Shown here: piece after piece, positions 22,862 through 28,920 of the stretch
Numbering within the stretch: the first letter of the stretch is position 1
Layout of the letters: each line of letters starts with the position of its first letter
Virus record (IMG/VR): IMGVR_UViG_3300046824_000119
Span: 1-43,034 of that record
From: a virus
Reading direction: 5' to 3' (one strand)
DNA length: 43,034 nucleotides
Position numbers and translations under genes: made by a program
Notes under the pieces: model-generated
Told to the model about the DNA's origin: nothing
Seen by the model: the letters and a program-made list of their open reading frames with translations, nothing else
Database searches by the model: none

Positions 22862-23043
22862 TCCGGCACCGGGCCGGCCGGAGGCGCGGGGGTGACGACC
22901 GGATTCACGGTGACCTTCCAGGCGTCCATGGTCACCTCGACCGCAACGAGTACTTCGTCGCCGTGACCCGATGCCTGTACGGCATCGTTGACCACCTGGA
23001 GCCATTGCTCAGGGTTGAGTGGCAGTTCGTCGGTCATCGTCAT
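22858..23043 (-). CDS. Small acidic protein (61 aa)
   Basis: ATG at 23043 overlaps the terminase stop (ATGA). Helical N-terminus (LNPEQWLQVVNDAVQASGH), then beta-like DEVLVAVEVTMDAWKVTV and a Pro-rich end. No motif recognised. Coupled to terminase, so expressed late. Confidence 0.6.
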   Translation of the reverse strand: MTMTDELPLNPEQWLQVVNDAVQASGHGDEVLVAVEVTMDAWKVTVNPVVTPAPPAGPVPE

Positions 23044-24344
23044 CCCCAGCGCACATTTGTCGGTCCGTGCAGGTCAGCTTCGCAGACAAAGTACCGCTCG
23101 GCGTCCTTCCCATGGTCATTCTTCTTCACGGGCTGCTCACGCTTGCGGTCAGCACCGGGCGGTTCGGGCGCCCAGATGTAGCCGGGAGTCTCCTCGACCG
23201 TGCACGTCGGCAGCTTCTTCTCCACCATGGCGGGATCCCGCTCCACCAGGGCGTCCCGGAAGTACATCAGGCGAGGCCGGCCGTCCGCTGCGATCTTGTA
23301 CCGTTCCGCCACGGCGTCGATGCCCATGGTCACGGCCTTCTCCGCGGCAATGGTGCCCATGCCGGTGTGCCGCTCGAACGTGGCCCGGTCCTCCGCGTCA
23401 TGGTCGCAGACGATCGTGGACGGGCGGGGGCCACCGAGGGCGAGAATCTGCCGGGCGTGGTCCTCGACCAGCCGGCCGGACATGTAGATCTCGCGCACGA
23501 GGTAAGCGCGGCGGTCCTCGTCCAATGCCCAGTCCTGCCAGACGAACGGGTTGGTGTGGCCGAAGTCGATGGACCAGATCCGCTCCCAGGACGCTGGCAC
23601 CGGGAACGGGTCGATCACGTGGACGGCGGGATCGAACCCCTCATAGATGACACCCTCGGCCGCGGCCCAGATGTTCTTGCGCAACCGCAGGTAGCGCACG
23701 CCGGTCAGGCTGTCGAGGCGCTCGATGTAGTCCACGCCCTCCTTGGTGGGAGTGCCGTCCGGCAGGAAGTAGCGAGGGTTGTCCTCGTGCGCACTGACCA
23801 GGTGCACAAGCTTGCCGGTGGCCGCGCGCTCCAGCAGCCAGTGCGTGGGGTGTGAGGGATTGCAGTCCCCGATGAGTTGCTGGAACGAGATGGCCCCGTT
23901 GCGCAGGCGGATGTTGACGGACTCCCATGCCTCTTCGCTGACCTCGGTGCACTCCTGGATGAAGGCGATGTCGTACTCCGTCGACATGACCTTCATGGGA
24001 TCGTCGAGGCCTCCGATGGTGACGGAGCTACCGTTGCTGTAGCGGTACTGGGCCGGCTCGCGGGCGCTGCCGCCGTAGTAGCTGACCGTCCCGTCGATCA
24101 GTGCCTCTTTGACCACGTCACGCTCCCAAGTACGCAGCGCGCTGGTAGCCAGCGACCGAGCCACCTGCCGCAGGACGAGTGCCTTGGTACCGGGGGTGAT
24201 CAGGCAAATGAGGTTGATCTTCTCCAGGACGGCGCGGCTCTTGCCGGTGCCGGCCGCGCCGGAGATGAGGACTTCCTTGGCACGGTTGCCGAACAACTCG
24301 AGCGCGGCACCGCGCAGCTCCACCGTGTGTTCCAGCACCTGCAT
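23040..24344 (-). CDS. terL: Terminase large subunit
   Basis: 434 aa from the ATG at 24344; an upstream in-frame start would add 8 residues, but CATACT lies exactly 6 bases before the ATG, fitting the leaderless pattern seen elsewhere. Walker A GAAGTGKS at residues 29-36, Walker B-like YDIAFIQECTE, then the RNase H-fold nuclease with WSIDFGHTNPF and TIVCDHDAEDRATF supplying metal-binding Asp residues. It packages DNA through the portal. The small subunit is coded 2 kb away (26276-26770), with a secreted protein gene and others between, an unusual split. Confidence 0.9.
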   Translation of the reverse strand: MQVLEHTVELRGAALELFGNRAKEVLISGAAGTGKSRAVLEKINLICLITPGTKALVLRQVARSLATSALRTWERDVVKEALIDGTVSYYGGSAREPAQYRYSNGSSVTIGGLDDPMKVMSTEYDIAFIQECTEVSEEAWESVNIRLRNGAISFQQLIGDCNPSHPTHWLLERAATGKLVHLVSAHEDNPRYFLPDGTPTKEGVDYIERLDSLTGVRYLRLRKNIWAAAEGVIYEGFDPAVHVIDPFPVPASWERIWSIDFGHTNPFVWQDWALDEDRRAYLVREIYMSGRLVEDHARQILALGGPRPSTIVCDHDAEDRATFERHTGMGTIAAEKAVTMGIDAVAERYKIAADGRPRLMYFRDALVERDPAMVEKKLPTCTVEETPGYIWAPEPPGADRKREQPVKKNDHGKDAERYFVCEADLHGPTNVRWG

Positions 24345-24350
24345 GGGACA

Positions 24351-24356
24351 AGTATG
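24351..24356 (-). promoter_or_regulatory. -10 box before terL
   Basis: On the minus strand CATACT, six bases before ATG 24344. No good -35 seen. Directly downstream of the terminator hairpin at 24374-24410, so the late operon probably restarts here. Confidence 0.5.
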
Positions 24357-24373
24357 CAGAACGATCAAGAAAG

Positions 24374-24410
24374 CAGAACGACCCCGGACGGGGAGGCCAG
24401 GGTCGTTCTG
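24374..24410 (-). terminator. Rho-independent terminator after secreted-protein gene
   Basis: Perfect 11-bp stem (24374-24384 with 24400-24410), 15-nt loop, followed on the minus strand by a pyrimidine tract CTTTCTT. Confidence 0.8.
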
Positions 24411-24430
24411 GGTGTGGAGACGAATCGAGG

Positions 24431-25357
24431 CTAGCAGGAGCCGATGTTGCCGGGCGTGGTCGCGACACCGCCGACGAACTTGTAGCCGGGACCACCGTAA
24501 TAGATGGTCCGGTTGGCGATGGACGCGAACACCACGTTGTACGCGTTCGGGTCGGTGATCGCCCCGTAGGAGAAATAGCTGGCCGGACCTGACGAGTTGA
24601 CCAGCGACAAGCTGCCGACGTACGGATGACCGGTAGTCGGAGGAGAGCCCTGAAGGAAGCCGTCACTGGTGTCGCCGCACGGCTTGTCGTTCGACGTCCC
24701 CGGATTGTTGTAGCCGTTGTAGGCGTACTCGCTGAATGCCAGCACATACTGCGCCTTTGACCAACCGGCCGTGAACGCCGTTGGCTGCCAGCAACCGACA
24801 TGAGACCCGCCGTAGTAAACGTGCCAGCCGTTCGCGGACAGGCCACAGTCGAGATCGGAGTGGTACACCTGAATCAGCTTGGCCGTGCCGAGGTCAGCAG
24901 TCAGAGCTGAGCCCAGGTTGACGGAAGTACCCGTGTCATCCACCCACGGACCACCTGTTCCGTTGTAGCACCCGGTGACTGGCGAACCGTTGTGCCAAGC
25001 GCACGAGTAGAGGTGAGCATTGCTGTCACCCCACACGTCATACGCGACCGCGATCCCGGCCTCGACGCAGTCCCCCGCAGTGACCGTGGTGTCCCGACAG
25101 GCGCCCTCCGCGATCAGCGAGTGGTCACGAACGCCACCGTAAACCGTAGTCGGCACATACGGCGCAACGACGTAGAAGCTGCCGGAGATGCCATCGGAGT
25201 TGTCAGGAGCGGTGAGCGTCTGGCTCACCGTGGCGTAGTAGTAGCCGGCGCCGTTGAACGGGGTGGCCTGCGCGGGACTGGCAAAGGCCAGCGATGCGAC
25301 GACAGCCAGCAGGGGCAGGAGTGCGAGCCCGATCCGGCTCATGAGTTTGTCTTCCAT
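24431..25357 (-). CDS. Secreted protein with signal peptide, neprosin-like region
   Basis: 308 aa from the ATG at 25357, fixed by TATACT six bases upstream. Residues 1-31 are a classic Sec signal peptide: basic start, hydrophobic core LALLPLLAVVASLAF, cleavage after SPAQA. The mature part is rich in Gly, Tyr and Cys (at least eight Cys) and contains GWHVYYGGSHVGCWQP with nearby Trp and Tyr residues, resembling the C-terminal region of neprosin-like secreted proteins; this resemblance is weak and from memory. A phage-coded exported protein with its own promoter and terminator, placed between the terminase genes, looks like a cargo gene acting outside the host cell. Confidence 0.65.
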   Translation of the reverse strand: MEDKLMSRIGLALLPLLAVVASLAFASPAQATPFNGAGYYYATVSQTLTAPDNSDGISGSFYVVAPYVPTTVYGGVRDHSLIAEGACRDTTVTAGDCVEAGIAVAYDVWGDSNAHLYSCAWHNGSPVTGCYNGTGGPWVDDTGTSVNLGSALTADLGTAKLIQVYHSDLDCGLSANGWHVYYGGSHVGCWQPTAFTAGWSKAQYVLAFSEYAYNGYNNPGTSNDKPCGDTSDGFLQGSPPTTGHPYVGSLSLVNSSGPASYFSYGAITDPNAYNVVFASIANRTIYYGGPGYKFVGGVATTPGNIGSC

Positions 25358-25363
25358 GGACCA

Positions 25364-25369
25364 AGTATA
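25364..25369 (-). promoter_or_regulatory. -10 box of secreted-protein gene
   Basis: TATACT on the minus strand, six bases before ATG 25357; it lies just past the stop of the upstream gene (25380). No SD. Confidence 0.6.
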
Positions 25370-25379
25370 TCGGGTTGAT

Positions 25380-25547
25380 CTATCCGCCGAAAGCACCCTG
25401 GACCGCGGCAATGATCCCCAACGTGAGCAGGAAAACGGCCAGCAGCCCGAGGCCCCGCCCGACGCTCGCATACCGGCCGTACTTCTCGGCGCGTCGCCGG
25501 CCGTACTCATCGGCCGCGGCGTACCAGGCGCGCCGATGGAAGCTCAT
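25380..25547 (-). CDS. Small membrane protein (55 aa)
   Basis: ATG at 25547 overlaps the previous stop (ATGA). About 28 basic, Tyr-rich residues (YGRRRAEKYGRY) are followed by one strong membrane helix (GLGLLAVFLLTLGIIAAV) and a short tail. Single-pass with cytoplasmic basic head by the positive-inside rule. Function unknown. Confidence 0.6.
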   Translation of the reverse strand: MSFHRRAWYAAADEYGRRRAEKYGRYASVGRGLGLLAVFLLTLGIIAAVQGAFGG

Positions 25548-25993
25548 TGCTTGTACCACCAGCAGTCGCCTTGCATCTTCAGCGCCCTGTCACCACTGGC
25601 CACCGTGAACTGACCGAGGCCACCGCGCACCACGGTGCCCGCATCGATCTCATTCTTGGGCTTGCCATCGGTCGCGGACAGTCGCGCCCACGTGCATCCG
25701 TACGGACTACCGCCCGCGGTCACGGTGTACTCACCGGGAGGCGCCTGACCCGGCACGGCATACGTCCCGTTGCCGGAATAGTTGACCTTCGCCCCGGGGA
25801 AGGCCCGCTGCGGTATGGCGGTAGCGGCAGGCTGTTCGAACTGCGCCGCGGAAGTCGGCGTTGTGCCGGCGCGCCACACGTACCCGGCGCCCCCGCCGAT
25901 GGCGAGCCAGGCGGCCGCCGCCCAGATGTAGGCCCACGGCACCTTGGACGCACGTCGGCGCCGCGATGCCAGTGCGATGGGAGGCGTGGTCAC
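25544..25993 (-). CDS. Membrane-anchored extracytoplasmic protein (149 aa)
   Basis: GTG at 25993. An Arg-rich N-terminus precedes a membrane helix (YIWAAAAWLAIGGGAGYVW, about 22-40) and an outside domain with GNGTYAVPGQAPPGEYTVT, GCTWARLS and a late Cys (GDCWWYK), which may form a disulfide. A domain with that PPGEYTV...C.W pattern is common in actinomycete secreted and lipoproteins. Probably displayed at the host surface. Confidence 0.65.
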   Translation of the reverse strand: MTTPPIALASRRRRASKVPWAYIWAAAAWLAIGGGAGYVWRAGTTPTSAAQFEQPAATAIPQRAFPGAKVNYSGNGTYAVPGQAPPGEYTVTAGGSPYGCTWARLSATDGKPKNEIDAGTVVRGGLGQFTVASGDRALKMQGDCWWYKQ

Positions 25994-26196
25994 CGCAGCT
26001 CCACCCGAACCTGCGTGACTACACCATCGGACTGCGCGGTCAGTACTCGCTCCGGCATGTCGTCTTCCTTGGCCGGCCGAGCAGTGATGTCAGGGTCGGC
26101 CGTGTCGAACACGTCGAAGTCGATCACGTATCGGTCGCCCTCGCGTACCTGGTACGGCTCGGTCAGGTTGATGGTGAACCCGCCAGCCCAGCTCAT
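25990..26196 (-). CDS. Small acidic protein (68 aa)
   Basis: ATG at 26196, overlapping the stop of the 28-aa gene upstream and the start of the next. Beta-rich start (FTINLTEPYQVREGDRYVI), acidic middle (KEDDMPE) and a final strand. No motif. Part of a tightly coupled run of small genes. Confidence 0.55.
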   Translation of the reverse strand: MSWAGGFTINLTEPYQVREGDRYVIDFDVFDTADPDITARPAKEDDMPERVLTAQSDGVVTQVRVELR

Positions 26197-26279
26197 GACA
26201 CTCCCATGATCAATCCGACTGCCTGCACCGCGACTGCGACCAGTCCGATCACCAGGAGAGTCCAGTCGAGTCGGTTCAT
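26193..26279 (-). CDS. Tiny membrane peptide (28 aa)
   Basis: ATG at 26279 overlaps the small terminase stop (ATGA) and its TGA overlaps the next ATG (ATGA). The peptide is MNRLDW followed by a single hydrophobic helix. The double overlap on both sides is the main evidence; expression is not proven. Confidence 0.5.
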   Translation of the reverse strand: MNRLDWTLLVIGLVAVAVQAVGLIMGVS

Positions 26280-26770
26280 TTCAGGTTCTCCGGATCCACG
26301 CCGTCGATCTTGTAGTTGGTGGTCACGCCCACCTCACCGCCCAGGGTCACCCGGTTCGGCAGATGACCCAGCTCCTCGGCCACGTTGCGCAGGATCTTCT
26401 GGGCCACGCCGGCGTCGATCTCCATGATCGGATGCCGCTCGCCGTTCTCATCCGGCAGGCCGTACATGATCTCGCCCTTGGCGTTCACCTTCGGTACCGG
26501 CTTCAGCGCGGTGTCCAGCACGTCCAGGTACGTGGCCAACCGGATCGCCTTCTCCGCGATGGCGATGCCCGCGAACTCGTTCTCACTGTCCGCGCGCACG
26601 GCGTCAACCTCGGTGCGGTGACGCCCCAGGAAGTCCGAGATGGCTGGCTGCGTCACGCCGTACTTCCCTGCCAGGGCAGTCTGCGTCATGCCGGACAGCG
26701 CGAGATCGACGACCAGTTTGCGTCTCGTCCAGGGCACCTCGAGCGGCGCTTTGTTAACCATGTTGCCCAT
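26276..26770 (-). CDS. terS: Terminase small subunit
   Basis: 164 aa from the ATG at 26770, 2 bases after the previous stop; a TTG at 26794 is an alternative. Residues 15-50 form a helix-turn-helix (LALSGMTQTALAGKYGVTQPAISDFLGRH, split here only in reading), followed by a long helical region and a short C-terminal segment, the layout of small terminases that recognise the packaging site. Length 150-180 aa is normal. It is separated from terL by secreted and membrane protein genes. Confidence 0.7.
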   Translation of the reverse strand: MGNMVNKAPLEVPWTRRKLVVDLALSGMTQTALAGKYGVTQPAISDFLGRHRTEVDAVRADSENEFAGIAIAEKAIRLATYLDVLDTALKPVPKVNAKGEIMYGLPDENGERHPIMEIDAGVAQKILRNVAEELGHLPNRVTLGGEVGVTTNYKIDGVDPENLK

Positions 26771-26772
26771 AG

Positions 26773-27198
26773 CTAGCTCAATGTCTTTGCACAAGTAGTG
26801 TCAACAGGCTGTGCAAGCGCCGCCCTGAACTCGTCCAGCAGCTTGTGCCGGGTGAAGAACTCCGTCGTACTCCAGGTCCACAGCGAGTCCCAGGATCCGC
26901 CCATCCGGACCGCCACCGCGTGCCGGTCACCGCGCACCAGCCGCAGTGCCTCGCTGAACTTGGCCACCTTGCCGGGCGTGCCGTAGGCCGCGTGCGGGAC
27001 ATGGCCCTTCGCATACGTGATCCGCCCGGTCCAGCCGTGCGCCAGGGCCAGCATGAGCAGGTCGGCCGCAGGCTCGGAGGTGGGGCCGTCGTACGGGTCG
27101 TCGGAGGTGAGCAGAGGCGCCGGGTACGGCTCGGCCTGCGCCGCCGCCGGCATCTCACCGGGGGGCGGGAAGGGGAAGTGCGTGATCTGCACGGTCAC
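26773..27198 (-). CDS. Unknown protein (141 aa)
   Basis: GTG at 27198 overlaps the preceding stop. A Pro-rich N-terminus is followed by a compact domain with DLLMLALAHGWTGRITYAKG, LRLVRGDRHAVAVRMGGSW and an aromatic WTWSTTEFF. Resembles hypothetical proteins of actinophages; no function known to me. Possibly a small DNA- or nucleotide-binding domain. Confidence 0.6.
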   Translation of the reverse strand: MTVQITHFPFPPPGEMPAAAQAEPYPAPLLTSDDPYDGPTSEPAADLLMLALAHGWTGRITYAKGHVPHAAYGTPGKVAKFSEALRLVRGDRHAVAVRMGGSWDSLWTWSTTEFFTRHKLLDEFRAALAQPVDTTCAKTLS

Positions 27199-27299
27199 CC
27201 CCTCCTGTCGCGCAGCTTGACGGCCCTGCCGATAGCGATCCCGGCACCGACCGCGGCCGGAATCCAGAGCACCAGCGCCACCAGTATGAACGTGATCAT
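27195..27299 (-). CDS. Tiny membrane protein (34 aa)
   Basis: ATG at 27299 overlaps the endonuclease VII-like gene's stop, and its stop overlaps the next start. One membrane helix (ITFILVALVLWIPAAVGAGI) and a basic tail (KLRDRRG). The AGGAGGGG in its last codons serves as SD for the next gene. Confidence 0.5.
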   Translation of the reverse strand: MITFILVALVLWIPAAVGAGIAIGRAVKLRDRRG

Positions 27300-27760
27300 G
27301 TCAACCATCCGGTCAACTCGACGTCAGTGAAGTTGCCGCCCGCGGCCAGGAGACGCTGCGCCGGCATCTCAGCCAGCACCTCGACGGCACGCTCAAGTTG
27401 CTTGACGTTGTAGCGCGCGATCAGCCGGTTACAGGTGTTGGCCGAGAGCGAGCCGGTGCAGACCAGGGCGCGGACAGCCTGGATGCGGTTACCGATCACG
27501 TGGTTGTGATCGACGCCGAGACGCCGTCCGCCGCCACCCCTGGGATCGTCCGGGTGCATACCTCGCGCAGTCTGGCAGACGAAGCATCGTCCGGACTGCG
27601 CGAGGTACAGCGCCCGATAGAACCGCGGGGTGACCCCGTACTCGCGTCCGATGTGCCGGTAGAACGCCCGCCAGGACGTCACCACGGGCTTGAGCATGCC
27701 CGGGGGTGGGTTCCAGTCCAGCGCGGCCGTAGCAGGCATCTCAGCGGGCCCCGACTTCAT
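27296..27760 (-). CDS. Endonuclease VII-like HNH resolvase
   Basis: 154 aa from the ATG at 27760 (GAGG upstream); the ATG at 27739 is an alternative. Key features: YLAQSGRCFVCQTARGM (first zinc-binding Cys pair), RRLGVDHNHVIGNRIQAVR (the DH..H catalytic motif of Endo VII) and ALVCTGSLSANTCNRLIAR (second Cys pair plus Asn). Such enzymes resolve branched DNA before packaging. The N-terminal 50 residues add a helix-turn-helix-like stretch (IGREYGVTPRFYRAL). Confidence 0.8.
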   Translation of the reverse strand: MKSGPAEMPATAALDWNPPPGMLKPVVTSWRAFYRHIGREYGVTPRFYRALYLAQSGRCFVCQTARGMHPDDPRGGGGRRLGVDHNHVIGNRIQAVRALVCTGSLSANTCNRLIARYNVKQLERAVEVLAEMPAQRLLAAGGNFTDVELTGWLT

Positions 27761-28112
27761 ACGTGCCAGCCTCGAGCGGGATGATCCGCTCCGCGATCCG
27801 GTAGTGCACACGCGGCCGGTTGGCCACATAACTGCCACCGCCGCGGCGGTACGTGGTGTCCACCGGGATCAGCTCCTGCTCGAGCACGCCGGCGCCACGC
27901 ATCCGCGACAGCATCTCAGCGACGCTGGCCCGCTTGACGTCGAATGCCTCGGCCGCCTGATTCGCGAGTTCCTGCCCGTTCCTCCAGTGGGTGCGATCGA
28001 GCCGATCCCACACGTACTGCCACGCCTGCGCCATCCGGCCGCCCTTCGCGCCGAAGCGGTAGGAGCCGCCGGGAATGGGGGCGATGCCGTTGGGTCGCTC
28101 GATCACCTTCAT
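27741..28112 (-). CDS. Winged-helix DNA-binding protein
   Basis: 123 aa. The ATG at 28112 is chosen because AATACT lies exactly 6 bases upstream with TTGCCT 17 bases before that. Residues 25-75 read as a winged helix (WQYVWDRLDR, LANQAAEAFDVKRASVAEML, then GAGVLEQELI), with a basic C-terminus. Probably a regulator of the late or replication genes; target unknown. Overlaps the endonuclease gene. Confidence 0.65.
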   Translation of the reverse strand: MKVIERPNGIAPIPGGSYRFGAKGGRMAQAWQYVWDRLDRTHWRNGQELANQAAEAFDVKRASVAEMLSRMRGAGVLEQELIPVDTTYRRGGGSYVANRPRVHYRIAERIIPLEAGTYEVGAR

Positions 28113-28118
28113 GGGTTC

Positions 28119-28147
28119 AGTATTACGCATTGGTCCGGGCGAGGCAA
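28119..28147 (-). promoter_or_regulatory. Promoter of winged-helix gene, leaderless
   Basis: Minus strand: TTGCCT (28147-28142), 17-base spacer, AATACT (28124-28119), then 6 bases to the ATG at 28112. Confidence 0.65.
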
Positions 28148-28569
28148 GCAGGGCAGTCCAGCAGACGCGGATCCTCCAGCACGCGATACCGCGTGTTCGG
28201 GTCCGACGCCGGGCAGGCCGGCCTGCCGGGAGCGGCCAGGAGATGCACGGGCGCCGCGGTGAGCGCCGTGCGCACGATGTCCGGCCCGGTGTACGACGTG
28301 GACGCCTCGACCAGGCCGAGACGCAGGCACTCGTTGACGATGCGGGTCAGGTGCGGATGCCGCTGGCTGCCGATCATGTGCCAGGCGCGACCGGCCGGGA
28401 CGACCAGTGCGCCGCGCTCGATCTGGTGGATGAGCCTGACGCTGTCCAGTTCGGTGACGTGCGCGTCGAACTGGACAGTGCCGGGGGTGTCCCCTCCAGC
28501 CAGGATGTGCGCGCCGGCGCGGGTGATGAGGTCCAGCTCTCGCTGCGAGAGGTCCAGGGTGTCAATCAT
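28123..28569 (-). CDS. Unknown protein, leaderless (148 aa)
   Basis: ATG at 28569, six bases after TATACT and without an SD. The product is helical at first (SQRELDLITRAGAHILAGG), with a later WHMIGSQRHPHLTRIVNECLR and a C-terminal CPACL pair near another Cys, perhaps binding metal. It is the first gene leftwards from the origin-like region. No family recognised; an early regulator is possible. Confidence 0.6.
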   Translation of the reverse strand: MIDTLDLSQRELDLITRAGAHILAGGDTPGTVQFDAHVTELDSVRLIHQIERGALVVPAGRAWHMIGSQRHPHLTRIVNECLRLGLVEASTSYTGPDIVRTALTAAPVHLLAAPGRPACPASDPNTRYRVLEDPRLLDCPACLARTNA

Positions 28570-28575
28570 GGCTTC

Positions 28576-28604
28576 AGTATAGCAGGTTCGTAGTCTGCCG
28601 TCCA
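28576..28604 (-). promoter_or_regulatory. Promoter of 28569 gene, extended -10
   Basis: Minus strand: TGGACG, 17-base spacer, TATACT preceded by TGC (extended -10), six bases to ATG. Confidence 0.65.
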
Positions 28605-28920
28605 GCCCTCACGCCGCGTTACCGGCCAGGAGACAAGCGGACCGGCAGGCCGGCAGATTTCTATTGCGGGCGGAAGTCTCTTAGGTAGTCATATGACTAC
28701 CCCTCTTTCTACCCTCTCTCATGCGTAAAGACTCTGGACTCTAATGGTCTAATGGTCCATATAAGGGTTAAGCAGGGAAGATGCTAAAAATCTACCGGTC
28801 TTCTAGCGGTCCGCTACTGGTCCAACAGGCTCTCTGCCGGTCCGCAAGATCAGACGGACCGGCAGACTCGGACCGGTAGCCCGAAGTCTGCCGGTCCGAG
28901 GGCCGGTAACTGTGCGTATA
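28605..28920. other. Origin-like non-coding region with iterons
   Basis: No gene here. The 11-mer CGGACCGGCAG occurs at 28638-28648 and 28855-28865, inverted at 28834-28844 and 28888-28898, and as CGGACCGGTAG at 28869-28879; shorter related sites lie at 28792-28800 and 28932-28940. The copies at 28834 and 28855 form an 11-bp hairpin arm pair. Between 28660 and 28790 the sequence is AT-richer than anywhere else in the window and holds tandem TCTAATGG. Iterons beside an AT-rich stretch, next to the primase-helicase gene, are the usual build of a replication origin. Confidence 0.6.
28684..28701. repeat. 18-bp perfect palindrome in origin-like region
   Basis: GGTAGTCATATGACTACC reads the same on both strands with no spacer. 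Probably a protein-binding site. Confidence 0.8.
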
